Shown one piece after another: positions 37,031-46,538 of a DNA stretch of 64,000 bases. Position 1 is the first letter of the stretch, and each line of letters begins with the position of its first letter. Origin of the DNA: Chitinophaga polysaccharea (GTDB lineage Bacteria; Bacteroidota; Bacteroidia; Chitinophagales; Chitinophagaceae); assembly GCF_902150045.1 (NCBI RefSeq), contig NZ_CABFVU010000001.1, positions 930,001 through 994,000 on the forward strand, given 5' to 3'. A program made the translations under genes and the position numbers. The notes below the pieces were generated by a model. The model was given only the letters and a program-made list of their open reading frames with translations. It ran no database searches and was not told where the DNA came from.

Positions 37031-37906
37031 TTAATACTTCTTCAGATAGGTAGCTATCTTGCCATACAATCCGTCTGTAACGGGCAGCACAGGCAGGCGG
37101 AAACTATTTTCCACAATCCCTGCATGATGAAGGAATGCTTTGATACCAGCAGGATTGTTTTCGGAGAACATCAGTTCAAATCCTTCCAACATTTTGTTAT
37201 TAAGGATACGCGCAGCCGGGTAATCATTTGCCAGGGCAGCATGCACCATGCTGGAAAAATCGGCGGCAAAATAGTTGGCTGCCACTGAAATCACCCCATC
37301 CATGCCGCAGGCCAACTGACCCAGGGCCAGGGCATCATCACCGCTGATAACGAGGAAATCCTTTGGTTTATCGCGGATAATCTGCATGCACTGCATCATA
37401 TCGCCGGAAGCCTCCTTCATAGCCACGATGTTTTCCACTTCATGCGCCAGGCGCAGGGTGGTTTCTGCCGTCATATTCCGGCCGGTACGACCCGGAACAT
37501 TATACAGGATCACCGGTTTGGGAGAAGCAGCAGCAATGGTTTTATAATGCTGGTAAATACCTTCCTGGGTAGGTTTGCTGTAATAAGGGGCTACGCTGAG
37601 TACTGCAGCCGCTTCATCCAGCGGGCATTTCTCCAGGCGCTTCACTACATCCCGTGTGTTATAATCGCCAACACCAATCACTACAGGCACCCGCTTCGAC
37701 ACCTTTTCGAAAGTGAATTTTATCAAATCCAGCTTTTCATCTGCAGAAAGAGTAGGCGTTTCGCCGGTTGTGCCTAAAGACACAACATAGTTCACGCCGC
37801 CATCGATCACGTAGTTGATCAACCTTTCCAAAGCATTCCAATCTATGCTTTCATCTGCTTTAAAGGGTGTTACCAATGCCACCCCGGTGCCTTTTAGTTG
37901 TTCCAT
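37031..37906 (-). CDS. dapA: 4-hydroxy-tetrahydrodipicolinate synthase
   Basis: 291 residues, a TIM-barrel Schiff-base aldolase. VVSLGTTGETPTLSADEK gives the substrate Thr-Thr pair, VILYNVPGRTGRN the catalytic Tyr and Arg, and NIVAMKEASGD the Schiff-base Lys (about 163). It condenses pyruvate with aspartate semialdehyde in lysine and diaminopimelate synthesis. It stands after accA on the minus strand but is separated from it by a strong hairpin, so it is probably transcribed separately. Confidence 0.96.
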   Translation of the reverse strand: MEQLKGTGVALVTPFKADESIDWNALERLINYVIDGGVNYVVSLGTTGETPTLSADEKLDLIKFTFEKVSKRVPVVIGVGDYNTRDVVKRLEKCPLDEAAAVLSVAPYYSKPTQEGIYQHYKTIAAASPKPVILYNVPGRTGRNMTAETTLRLAHEVENIVAMKEASGDMMQCMQIIRDKPKDFLVISGDDALALGQLACGMDGVISVAANYFAADFSSMVHAALANDYPAARILNNKMLEGFELMFSENNPAGIKAFLHHAGIVENSFRLPVLPVTDGLYGKIATYLKKY

Positions 37907-37922
37907 ATTGCGTTTACGGGAA

Positions 37923-37967
37923 AATAAAAATTTCGAACTTCGAAGGCCGAAATTCGAAATTTTTATT
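37923..37967 (-). terminator. Long hairpin between accA and dapA
   Basis: AATAAAAATTTCGAA (37923-37937) pairs perfectly over 15 bp with TTCGAAATTTTTATT (37953-37967). After one mismatch, TTCG / CGAA extends the stem to a 5-base loop. It starts 18 bases after the accA stop (37986) and ends 17 bases before the dapA ATG. The AT-rich outer stem gives a U-rich 3' side on either strand. It is most likely the accA terminator, although its closeness to dapA leaves room for a role in dapA translation. Confidence 0.7.
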
Positions 37968-37985
37968 GTTATCTCTAAATATTTT

Positions 37986-38939
37986 TTATTTCTCTTCGTA
38001 GAAACCCATCCGGGAGAACTTATCGATACGTTGTTCTATGCGCGTATCCGGATCAATTTTCTTCAATTCCGCGAGTGTTTCCTTGATGCGTGCCTTCAAC
38101 AGGCTGGCCATTTCATCAGGATTTACATGTGCTCCGCCCAGCGGTTCACGTACGATACCATCTACCAGGCCAAACTGGCTCATATAATCAGAAGTCAGTT
38201 TCAGCTCTTCAGCTGCTTTTTCCTTGAAATTCCAGCTGCGCCAGAGGATAGTAGAGCAGTTTTCGGGAGAGATAACAGTGTACCAGCTGTTTTCAAGCAT
38301 AAATACACGGTCGCCGATACCGATGCCCAGCGCGCCACCGGAAGCGCCTTCACCGATGATAATGCAGATAACCGGAACGCGGAGCTTTACCATTTCAAAA
38401 AGGTTGCGGGCAATGGCTTCCGCCTGCCCTCTTTCTTCCGCTTCCAGACCGGGATAAGCACCGGGAGTATCAATGAGGGTAACAATGGGCTTATTAAATC
38501 TTTCAGCCAGTTTCATGAGGCGCAGCGCTTTGCGGTACCCTTCCGGGTTGGCCATACCAAAGTTTCTGAGCTGGCGCATTTTAGTGTTTACGCCTTTCTG
38601 CTGACCAATAAACATGACTGTTTCACCATCAAGGTCGGCGAAACCGCCTACCATGGCCTTGTCATCTTTTACATTCCGGTCGCCATGCAGTTCCGTAAAA
38701 TTGGTGGACATTTTTTCGATGTACTCCAGTGTATAGGGCCTATCCGGATGACGGCTCAGCTGTACGCGCTGGAAGGGAGTAAGGTGATCGTAGATATTCT
38801 GCCGGGTATCAGCAATCTTTTGCTCATACTCGCTTACAGTAGCAGAAACGTCTACGCCTGATTTTGCACCATTTTCCTTCAGCTTTTCCAGCTGATCGTA
38901 TAAGTCAGCGATAGGTTTCTCGAAATCCAGGAATTGCAT
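37986..38939 (-). CDS. accA: Acetyl-CoA carboxylase carboxyltransferase subunit alpha
   Basis: 317 residues with an N-terminal coiled helix ([10 protein letters not shown] region) and the carboxyltransferase fold: [55 protein letters not shown] and [20 protein letters not shown]. With AccD it transfers the carboxyl group from biotin to acetyl-CoA to make malonyl-CoA for fatty acid synthesis. accD is not in the window. The gene is transcribed away from tRNA-Asp and ends at the hairpin before dapA. Confidence 0.97.
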   Translation of the reverse strand: MQFLDFEKPIADLYDQLEKLKENGAKSGVDVSATVSEYEQKIADTRQNIYDHLTPFQRVQLSRHPDRPYTLEYIEKMSTNFTELHGDRNVKDDKAMVGGFADLDGETVMFIGQQKGVNTKMRQLRNFGMANPEGYRKALRLMKLAERFNKPIVTLIDTPGAYPGLEAEERGQAEAIARNLFEMVKLRVPVICIIIGEGASGGALGIGIGDRVFMLENSWYTVISPENCSTILWRSWNFKEKAAEELKLTSDYMSQFGLVDGIVREPLGGAHVNPDEMASLLKARIKETLAELKKIDPDTRIEQRIDKFSRMGFYEEK

Positions 38940-39002
38940 AATTTGATTAATTGGTTAAAGATCGGGTGTAAAGATAATGCTGAAAATATTTTTTAAAAAA
39001 GA

Positions 39003-39035
39003 TTTGCTTAATTGGGAACTTTGTTGCTATCTTTG
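39003..39035 (+). promoter_or_regulatory. Promoter of tRNA-Asp
   Basis: TTTG (39003-39006) and TATCTTTG (39028-39035) are spaced by 21 bp, a full match to the Bacteroidota consensus. The tRNA begins 50 bp after the -7 element. Confidence 0.75.
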
Positions 39036-39085
39036 CAATCCCAAAACGGAAGAACACAACGAATTGGGACACAAGTTCTTAGGAT

Positions 39086-39159
39086 GGATCGGTAGTTCAG
39101 TTGGTTAGAATGCCGCCCTGTCACGGCGGAGGTCGCGGGTTCGAGTCCCGTCCGGTCCG
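39086..39159 (+). tRNA. tRNA-Asp (GTC)
   Basis: A 74-nt cloverleaf. Acceptor GGATCGG pairs with CCGGTCC; D-arm GTTCAGTTGGTTAGAAT; anticodon stem CCGCC / GGCGG around CTGTCAC gives anticodon GTC (Asp). The T-arm is GCGGG-TTCGAGT-CCCGT, and the discriminator is G. CCA is not encoded (next bases are CAG). It has its own promoter and terminator and no other tRNA beside it. Confidence 0.97.
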
Positions 39160-39165
39160 CAGATT

Positions 39166-39209
39166 AAATGGGAATAGTTAAGTATGATTATGCTTAATTA
39201 TTCCCATTT
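39166..39209 (+). terminator. Terminator after tRNA-Asp
   Basis: AAATGGGAATAGTTAAG (39166-39182) pairs over 17 bp, with one G-U, with CTTAATTATTCCCATTT (39193-39209), loop of 10, followed by TCCATTTATAT. It begins 7 bases after the tRNA. Confidence 0.85.
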
Positions 39210-39403
39210 TCCATTTATATAACTCGGGGGTATGCTTTAGAATATGAATCACCAGAACTATTTATACCTGCATTATAATCACATCCTGAACTAAAATCTG
39301 CCCCAACAATTCCCGAATGTTTAGAATGCTCATATCATAGTACAACTGTAGGTATTTATATTTAAATCTTCCGGTTTTTCATCCTATATTTATATTCCTC
39401 TAT

Positions 39404-39421
39404 ACTAAGTAATTACTTAGT
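39404..39421. promoter_or_regulatory. Perfect 18-bp palindrome, candidate operator
   Basis: ACTAAGTAATTACTTAGT is a perfect 18-bp palindrome with two-fold symmetry around AATT, 18 bp before the acetyltransferase ATG at 39440. Size and position fit a dimeric repressor site of TetR or MarR type, but no such regulator gene is nearby. Confidence 0.5.
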
Positions 39422-39439
39422 GCTATAAAGGATTTCGTA

Positions 39440-39796
39440 ATGCCATCAGAAACACACCTGCAGAAGGTACTCTCTGGCGAAACTTTTTTCTCTTTCGTTG
39501 CGGTATATGATAATAAAATCATTGGCGGGCTTACCTGTTATATCCTGCCAGCTTATTATGTTACATCTTCCTACGTTTATATTTTTGATCTTGCGGTTTT
39601 TCCTGTTTTTCAGCGAAAGGGCATTGGCAGAATGCTCATAGAATCAGTGAAGGAATACTCAAAAAGCCTGGGCTATGAAGAAGTGTTTGTGCAAGCTGAC
39701 GTGGAAGATCAGTATGCTGTTGATTTCTACAGGGCAACAGGAGGCTTCGAAGAGCAAACTATGTCGTTTTCCTATCCTTTGATAAATAAACAGTAA
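39440..39796 (+). CDS. GNAT acetyltransferase related to AAC(3)-I, 5'-shortened
   Basis: 118 residues. The acetyl-CoA site QRKGIGRMLIESVKEY and the strands IIGGLTCYILPAYY, VYIFDLAVFPVF and VFVQADVEDQYAVDFYRATG match the AAC(3)-I aminoglycoside acetyltransferase branch of GNAT (usually about 150 residues). About 30 N-terminal residues are missing: an in-frame stop lies ten codons upstream of the ATG and no family-like N-terminus is found in other frames. MPSETHLQKVLS aligns to the middle of the usual first helix. It may be a decayed gene or a short housekeeping GNAT. Activity on any drug cannot be inferred. Confidence 0.65.
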   Translation: MPSETHLQKVLSGETFFSFVAVYDNKIIGGLTCYILPAYYVTSSYVYIFDLAVFPVFQRKGIGRMLIESVKEYSKSLGYEEVFVQADVEDQYAVDFYRATGGFEEQTMSFSYPLINKQ

Positions 39797-39954
39797 CTGA
39801 CTATGGGCTTTCAGTTAAGCTCCAAATGTTGCTGCTCTGTTATGTTGCCCCAAATAAGTCCTTTCTAAAAAAACTTTATCTTTCTCAAACCCAACTGACA
39901 TACCGTTGTCACACTGCGGTTGTTACTTTGTATTACAATTAAAACCTGAAACAT

Positions 39955-40479
39955 ATGCAACAAGCTACTACCGCCGCTATCACTGAAACTGCCATCGTAT
40001 CTTTAATGAAGAATTACGCCAATTACAACTTCTGGGCTAATAAAACCCTTGTAAACTGGCTCAGGACCAAACCGCAAAATCTCTTGGAACAGGAAATGCC
40101 TTCCAGCTTTTCCAGTATAAAAAAGACCATCTCCCACATCCTGGAATGCCAGCAATACTGGCTATCCATTATACAAAAGAGTGAAGCAACTTTTGAAGGC
40201 GTAGGAGGCTCGCTTGATGTAGTCCTGGACACCTTTGTTAAGCAATCTGAAGAATTTGCGGCTTTTGTGGATACTATGACCGCTGAGGAGGTAACCAACC
40301 CTACTTTAATAACAAGTCAATGGTTCCAATGCGATTTTGCCAATTTTGAATACGTCATGCAGGTGATGAACCACAGTACTTATCACAGGGGCCAGATTAC
40401 CTCTATTGGCCGGCAACTTGGTTTTACTGATGCCCCTATGACGGATTACAATTTTTATAATATTCACGGTAAGGCGTGA
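39955..40479 (+). CDS. DinB-family protein
   Basis: 174 residues with the DinB/YfiT four-helix bundle: NYANYNFWANKTLVNWL in helix 1, the metal ligand His in TISHILECQQYWL, and the two later His in QVMNHSTYHRGQI. This three-His site binds nickel or zinc. Members include thiol transferases (bacillithiol-type) and DNA-damage-induced proteins; the reaction here is unknown. It is a single gene on the plus strand. Its end shares an 11-bp inverted repeat with the end of the convergent esterase gene. Confidence 0.88.
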   Translation: MQQATTAAITETAIVSLMKNYANYNFWANKTLVNWLRTKPQNLLEQEMPSSFSSIKKTISHILECQQYWLSIIQKSEATFEGVGGSLDVVLDTFVKQSEEFAAFVDTMTAEEVTNPTLITSQWFQCDFANFEYVMQVMNHSTYHRGQITSIGRQLGFTDAPMTDYNFYNIHGKA

Positions 40480-40521
40480 ATGATCAGATATAGCCGGAAA
40501 CAGCTGAACACTTACCGTGAA
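40463..40521. terminator. Hairpin spanning two convergent gene ends
   Basis: TTCACGGTAAG (40463-40473) pairs perfectly with CTTACCGTGAA (40511-40521). The left arm lies in the last codons of the DinB gene and the right arm includes the stop codon of the esterase gene. With only 32 bp between the genes, it may be a shared termination or transcript-protection structure; no strong U-run follows. Confidence 0.45.
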
Positions 40522-41906
40522 ACCGGCCAGCTATCGGTACGGAAAGGAGCAACAGGTAATCCTTCCGAAGAAAAAATATTACCGATAGCGGCATTGGAGA
40601 ATTCATATCTCACTGATTCAGGCTTATCCACTTTTTTGCTCCAAACGATCAACGCATCTTTTTCCACCTTTGCGGATGCTTCATAGAAAACGTGGTCTGC
40701 CCCGGCTATATACAAGGCAGCCGGTGCCTTTCCATTGATTTTGAGAGAAGTGGGAACATTGGTGAAACGGAGTACCGCTTTGTTTTTACTGATGCTCATT
40801 TCTTTGAATACCGGGCTTTTCCAGGTAAACCCGGTTTTACCATAATTTTCTCCAAGTGCCCAGGCGGCAAGCCTGTTGCCAACTGTTCTCTTATCCTGGG
40901 GATGAATATCTTTCACATTTTCTGTAACGTCGGTTACTACTACCATACCGGTTCCGGCAAGACAACTGCTACGCGCCTGCGCTTCGCGAAGCAGTGCAGC
41001 CTGATATTCTTTTTCGTAGGTAAATGGTGCTATCTGGACATAGTAAAAGGGCAGCGGTTTTTGCCATGCACCACGCCATGCCTCTATCATGCCGGTAAAC
41101 AACGGGGTATAGGTATCCGCGGTGTTCACATTGGCTTCTCCCTGGTACCAGATAACTCCCTTTATGTTGAAATTTGTAAGAGGGGCTATCATCGCATTAT
41201 AGGCATAACCCGGTTTATGCGGCCACCAGGCAGCAGGGGCCAGCTTAGCAGCAGCTGCAGCAAGTGAGGGCTCACCTGTTACAATATGTTCCGGCGCCCA
41301 TACTTCTGCCGGTGTTCCTCCCCAGCTGGCATTGATCAGTCCAACTGGTACCCCCAGGGATTTCTGTAGTTTCGCCCCGAAAAAATACCCTACTGCACTA
41401 AAGGATTTCAGGCTATTGCTGTCGCACACTTCCCAGCTTCCGGGACAATTCTCCTGGGGATATACTGCTGTAGTTTTGGGTATGTTAAAGAACCGGATAT
41501 TATTGTTATTACAAACAGGCAGCTCCTCTGCAATCTGCCGGATGCCGTTATAGTAGCTGTATTCCATGTTGGATTGCCCTGAACATAGCCAGACTTCGCC
41601 GATCAGAATATTTTTCAATACAATCTCATTGGATGCTTTCAGTCTTATTTCATAAGGTCCTCCTGCGGCCGGTGTATGTACTTTCAAAGCCCACTTTGCG
41701 TCTCCGCTGGTGGTGACAGTCGCTGTTTTGTTATCCCAGCCCGTAAATACGGTAACTTTCTCTGAAGGGCTTGCCCAGCCCCAGATGGTTATACTGTCGT
41801 TTTGCTGTAGCACCATGTTGCTGCCAACGAGCCCCGGCAACCTGATAGCGGCATGAAGTACTGCAGGAAACAGTAATACAATGCCGTAAAGGAGAAGTTT
41901 CTTCAT
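40512..41906 (-). CDS. Sialate O-acetylesterase-like carbohydrate esterase
   Basis: 464 residues from MKKLLLYGIVLL at 41906; an upstream in-frame ATG at 41975 would place residues before the signal peptide. The mature protein starts near AAIRLPGLVG. The SGNH-type nucleophile motif is GEVWLCSGQSNMEYSY, with WGGTPAEVW and YQGEAN blocks and a late DVTENVKDIHPQDKRTVG carrying the catalytic Asp-His. It removes O-acetyl groups from sugars. In a hemicellulose locus the substrate is probably acetylated plant polysaccharide rather than sialic acid. It is the last gene of the minus-strand locus. Confidence 0.9.
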   Translation of the reverse strand: MKKLLLYGIVLLFPAVLHAAIRLPGLVGSNMVLQQNDSITIWGWASPSEKVTVFTGWDNKTATVTTSGDAKWALKVHTPAAGGPYEIRLKASNEIVLKNILIGEVWLCSGQSNMEYSYYNGIRQIAEELPVCNNNNIRFFNIPKTTAVYPQENCPGSWEVCDSNSLKSFSAVGYFFGAKLQKSLGVPVGLINASWGGTPAEVWAPEHIVTGEPSLAAAAAKLAPAAWWPHKPGYAYNAMIAPLTNFNIKGVIWYQGEANVNTADTYTPLFTGMIEAWRGAWQKPLPFYYVQIAPFTYEKEYQAALLREAQARSSCLAGTGMVVVTDVTENVKDIHPQDKRTVGNRLAAWALGENYGKTGFTWKSPVFKEMSISKNKAVLRFTNVPTSLKINGKAPAALYIAGADHVFYEASAKVEKDALIVWSKKVDKPESVRYEFSNAAIGNIFSSEGLPVAPFRTDSWPVSR

Positions 41907-42010
41907 AATCGCGCTTAATACTTTGGGGGTTAAATATAATATCCATACCCTACAAATGAAAATGCGGGCTAACATTTATTGAGCATACACTTTTGCATAG
42001 CCAAAGCTTT

Positions 42011-43376
42011 TTAATCACCAGGGTGTTCCAGCGGGCGGATATTGCATTGCTGCCCTTTCTTCATTTTTACTGAAAGCACAAAATCATCAGCGTCCTGTTT
42101 TGCCCTGGCTGCATTCACAAAAAACGCCCTGTTGCTCCTGATCCGGCAGATCCCGTCGGTGGCGGCTATGATCGTGGCTTTACTCAGCTTCCCTTCAGAC
42201 CATTGCATATCTACCGTAAATCCACCCCTGGCCTTCAGCCCGTTTACTTCTCCCTCTTTCCATGCAGATGGCAGTGCAGGTAAAAGATGTATCTCTCCCA
42301 AATGGCTTTGTAACAGCATTTCCGTCATGCCGGCTGTTCCGGCAAAGTTACCGTCTATCTGGAACGGTGGATGCGCATCAAAGAAGTTAGGATAAGTACC
42401 GCCTCCGCCCTTTCCATCGGCGCCGGAATAGTTCAGCAGCTGGCGAATGAGCTTATAGGCATGATCCCCATCCAGCAAACGCGCCCACCAGTCGATCTTC
42501 CATCCGCGGCTCCAGCCTGTACCGGCATCTCCTCTTACTTCCAATGTTTTCTTTGCTGCTGCAAAAAACTCCGGCGTATTACTCTTTGATATCTGGCGTC
42601 CCGGATGCAAACCAAACAGGTGGGATACATGGCGGTGCTGGGGATCCGTTTCGGTAAAATTCTTATACCATTCCAGTAATTCCCCATTATTCCCTTTTCT
42701 CAATGGGTACAGGTCCTTTCTTACGCCGGCTAACCGGTTGCGAAATGACTGATCCTTATCCAACGCTTCGGAAGCTTCTATTACATTCGTAAAAAGATCC
42801 CAGATGATGGACATATCCATTGTTGTAGCAACAGATACAGCCTGTGCACGACCTTTTGCATCGCGGAACTTATTTTCGGGAGAAGTAGAAGGCGCCGTAA
42901 CCCAATAACCACTGCTATCCTTTACCAGCCAGTCAAGACTGAATAAAGCTGCCTGTTTCATGATCGGGTATGCTTCTTCCAGGAATTTCTTATCCCGTGT
43001 AAAAGCATAGTGCTCCCACAAATGCTGGCAAAGCCAGTTGCCCCCCATGTACCAGTTGGCCCACACAGGATCGCCGGCTCCAAAGTCGCCCACCGGGTTG
43101 GCACAACCCCATATATCCGAATTATGATGCGCTACCCAGCCATTACAACGATAGAACTCACGGGCTACACGGGCGCCGGTTACTGAAAGCCCCTTTAGCC
43201 ACTGTAACAGCGGCATATGCATTTCAGATAAATTGGTGCTCTCTGCCGGCCAGTAATTCATCTGCGTGTTGATATTAATCGTATAGTTTGGAGCTCCACG
43301 GAGCTCTCAGCTCTTTGTTCCAGATGCCCTGCAAATTAGCCGGCGGTCCTCCCGGCCTTGAGGAAGAGATCAGGAC
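42011..43376 (-). pseudogene. GH95 alpha-L-fucosidase, 3' fragment with frameshift
   Basis: The frame from MNYWPAESTNLSEMH (43261) gives 416 residues covering the catalytic (alpha/alpha)6 barrel and C-terminal beta domain of GH95 (WVAHHNSDIWGCANPVGDF, HVSHLFGLHPGRQIS). The family motif LISSSRPGGPPANLQGIW lies further upstream in another frame: one extra base in the AAA at 43287-43289 separates it from the expected NYTININTQMNYWPAE. Upstream of about 43373 GH95 homology stops abruptly and GH29 sequence begins. About the first 350-400 residues, including any signal peptide, are gone, so it is most likely dead. Confidence 0.85.
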
Positions 43377-43885
43377 TCCGTGAGCTGATTCCGGAAGTAG
43401 GTGATGTATTCAGGCTTTCCGTAATCCGGGTGATTCCTGTCCCAGGGCGATAAATATATTCCTAACTTCAAACCATATTCCTTGCAGGCATCCGCCATTT
43501 CCCGCACTATATCCCCCTTTCCATTTTTCCATGGCGCATTCTTTACGGAATACTCGGTGTATTTGGATGGCCAGAGACAAAAACCGCAGTGATGTTTCGC
43601 AGTTAATATAATTCCTTTCATGCCCGCTTCTTTGCATATACGCGCCCACTGACGGCAATCCAGTTTTGCAGGATTAAATAAGTTGATATCCTCATTACCA
43701 AATCCCCAGGATTGATCCGTATAAGTGTTTAATGAGAAATGAACAAAAGCATAATACTGCATTTCCTGCCATCTCATCTGGTTCTCCGTAGGCACGGGCC
43801 CACAGGGAGCCGGCGCTTTTACCTGCGCATGAATAGTACCACTTGAACAAAGACCAAGAATAAGCCTATACAGTAAGCGCTTCAT
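43370..43885 (-). pseudogene. GH29 alpha-L-fucosidase, 5' fragment
   Basis: From MKRLLYRLILGLCSSGTIHA at 43885 (signal peptide), 171 residues match the N-terminal half of the GH29 barrel: MRWQEMQYYAFVHFSLNTY, GMKGIILTAKHHCGFCLWPS, LGIYLSPWDRN, ending YFRNQLTES and a stop. In GH29 the sequence should continue into the strand carrying the catalytic nucleophile (EVWFDG-like), which is missing. Right at the break the DNA changes to the middle of a GH95 gene. A deletion joining two neighbouring fucosidase genes explains both fragments. Confidence 0.85.
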
Positions 43886-43982
43886 TTTGCTAACAATCCT
43901 CTCATTAATAATATTCATTCCTTTTAATTTATTCTACCGTCTTAACTATTTTACGGTCCCTACCCGAACTACATAACCGGCA

Positions 43983-45569
43983 TCACTGCAATCTGATAAT
44001 ATTCAAAAAGAAAACATCGTTCTCACGGAGCTCCAGCTCCCGTGCAAAGGAGCCATCAGCATTTACAGTAACAATTTCCCTGGTAACCGGCGAACCATCG
44101 TTTTGCTTCTTTATTTGTTCTACTTCCTGCCTGGTAAGTTGTGCCGGTTTTCCCATGGAGAGATAGGTGGAATAAGCGTCGTTAATATGGTATCCTACTT
44201 TATAAATTTCAAGAGCATAGGTACCGTGGGGAACATTTACAATATTGACCTTCAGCTTTCCTTTTGATCTGGAAGGGAGGTCACGAATATAGTATTGCTG
44301 GTTGTGCACTGAGTCGCCCGGATGCGTATTGGTAAAATCCCAGACCAACGCCTGAATATTTCCTGCGGAATCCCTGCATATCCAGGAAGTAGAATCGGTA
44401 TTTACCAACTCCGTGTTCCCCAGCCTGTTCAAAAACTGGTACGCATAAAATACCGGTTTGTTAATACCCTGCGTATTCAGCATGCCAAAGCCTCCGTGAA
44501 AAGGCGTGAAACGGGGACCTGGCTCTTCAAAAATATCAGTAAAAACCCAATAAGACATTGAATTGGCAGCTTTGCCTGCCTGTTTAATTTTTTGCAGCAC
44601 ATAGGCGGCTTCATGATAGCTGTCGTGGATAGGATCAGCCGGAGTATAAGAAGCGCTCCATTCGGTATAATGAAGCTCCAGATGAGGCATAGCGGAACCG
44701 GCAATCTCTTTCCGTGATTGAATCACATCGCCACTTACGCTCATAGGATCTTTATCGAGTACGGTACCCGAGTTACCAAATTCGTCGAGGTATCCCTGCT
44801 TCACCCCATAGGCGTGAGTGCTGATGAAATCTATAGGTACATTATTCTTCTCACAATAGGCAATCATTTCAGGCTCCCAGGCGGCTCCCGCAGTTCCCGG
44901 CCCTCCTACACGGTAAGAGGGGTTTATGCTCTTAATCGCCCTGGCGCTGTAAGTATACAATTTGAAATAGTCGCTCTGGCTCCCTGCCCAGAATCCATCC
45001 AGGTTAGGTTCATTCCAAACTTCAAAATACCAGGTCTTTACTTCATCGGCGCCATAACGTTCTGTAAAATGCCGGGTAAGATCCTTTACCAATGCTCCCC
45101 ACTTTTCATAATCTTTTGGTGGAGTCACGTTGCCCCTCCACCAGAAAATTGTTTTAGACCCGCTGGCCAGCGCGGAAGGCATAAAGCCCAGTTCTACGAA
45201 GGGTTTCATTCCAATGCTTTGCAAAAAGTCGAATAAAGCATCAATGTACATATAGTTATAAACTGGGTTTCCCTTACGGTCTTCAGTATATACAGCCATG
45301 TCGTCTGTTAAAAGGCCATGCATACGGATATACCTGAAACCGCATTCCTTTCTTACATAAGAAAGCTGTTGTTGCCAGTCGGCCCGAAGCCCTTCGTTGG
45401 CACGGCCTGCACCAACGCATTCATTAAACATGGTATTGAGCTTACCGGCTGTTTTACTGAAGTCAATATTGATGATCCGTTCAGGGATAACTGTTTGCTT
45501 TATTCTTTGTGCAACCAATGCTTCTGCCATCGCAGAAAGCAGGATCAACAAAAAAAGGAGAACTTTCAT
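43983..45569 (-). CDS. GH39-family glycoside hydrolase (beta-xylosidase type)
   Basis: 528 residues with a signal peptide (1-20). It has a TIM-barrel domain with acid/base Glu187 in FEVWNEPNLDGFW and nucleophile Glu303 in ELHYTEWSAS, both characteristic of GH39, then a beta-sandwich domain (about 390-528). GH39 includes beta-xylosidases and alpha-L-iduronidases; a xylosidase-type role fits the surrounding plant-polysaccharide locus. The ATG lies 27 bp after the esterase stop, so the two genes are in one operon. Confidence 0.9.
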   Translation of the reverse strand: MKVLLFLLILLSAMAEALVAQRIKQTVIPERIINIDFSKTAGKLNTMFNECVGAGRANEGLRADWQQQLSYVRKECGFRYIRMHGLLTDDMAVYTEDRKGNPVYNYMYIDALFDFLQSIGMKPFVELGFMPSALASGSKTIFWWRGNVTPPKDYEKWGALVKDLTRHFTERYGADEVKTWYFEVWNEPNLDGFWAGSQSDYFKLYTYSARAIKSINPSYRVGGPGTAGAAWEPEMIAYCEKNNVPIDFISTHAYGVKQGYLDEFGNSGTVLDKDPMSVSGDVIQSRKEIAGSAMPHLELHYTEWSASYTPADPIHDSYHEAAYVLQKIKQAGKAANSMSYWVFTDIFEEPGPRFTPFHGGFGMLNTQGINKPVFYAYQFLNRLGNTELVNTDSTSWICRDSAGNIQALVWDFTNTHPGDSVHNQQYYIRDLPSRSKGKLKVNIVNVPHGTYALEIYKVGYHINDAYSTYLSMGKPAQLTRQEVEQIKKQNDGSPVTREIVTVNADGSFARELELRENDVFFLNIIRLQ

Positions 45570-45596
45570 CTTCTGCTATTTTTATCTTTCTTATAA

Positions 45597-46514
<918 letters not shown>

Positions 46515-46538
46515 CTATGCGATCTTTGGTATTTAATC

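Noticed and set aside
40480-40686. 68-codon plus-strand ORF after the DinB gene
   Set aside because: It lies antisense to the end of the esterase gene and shows no protein family pattern.
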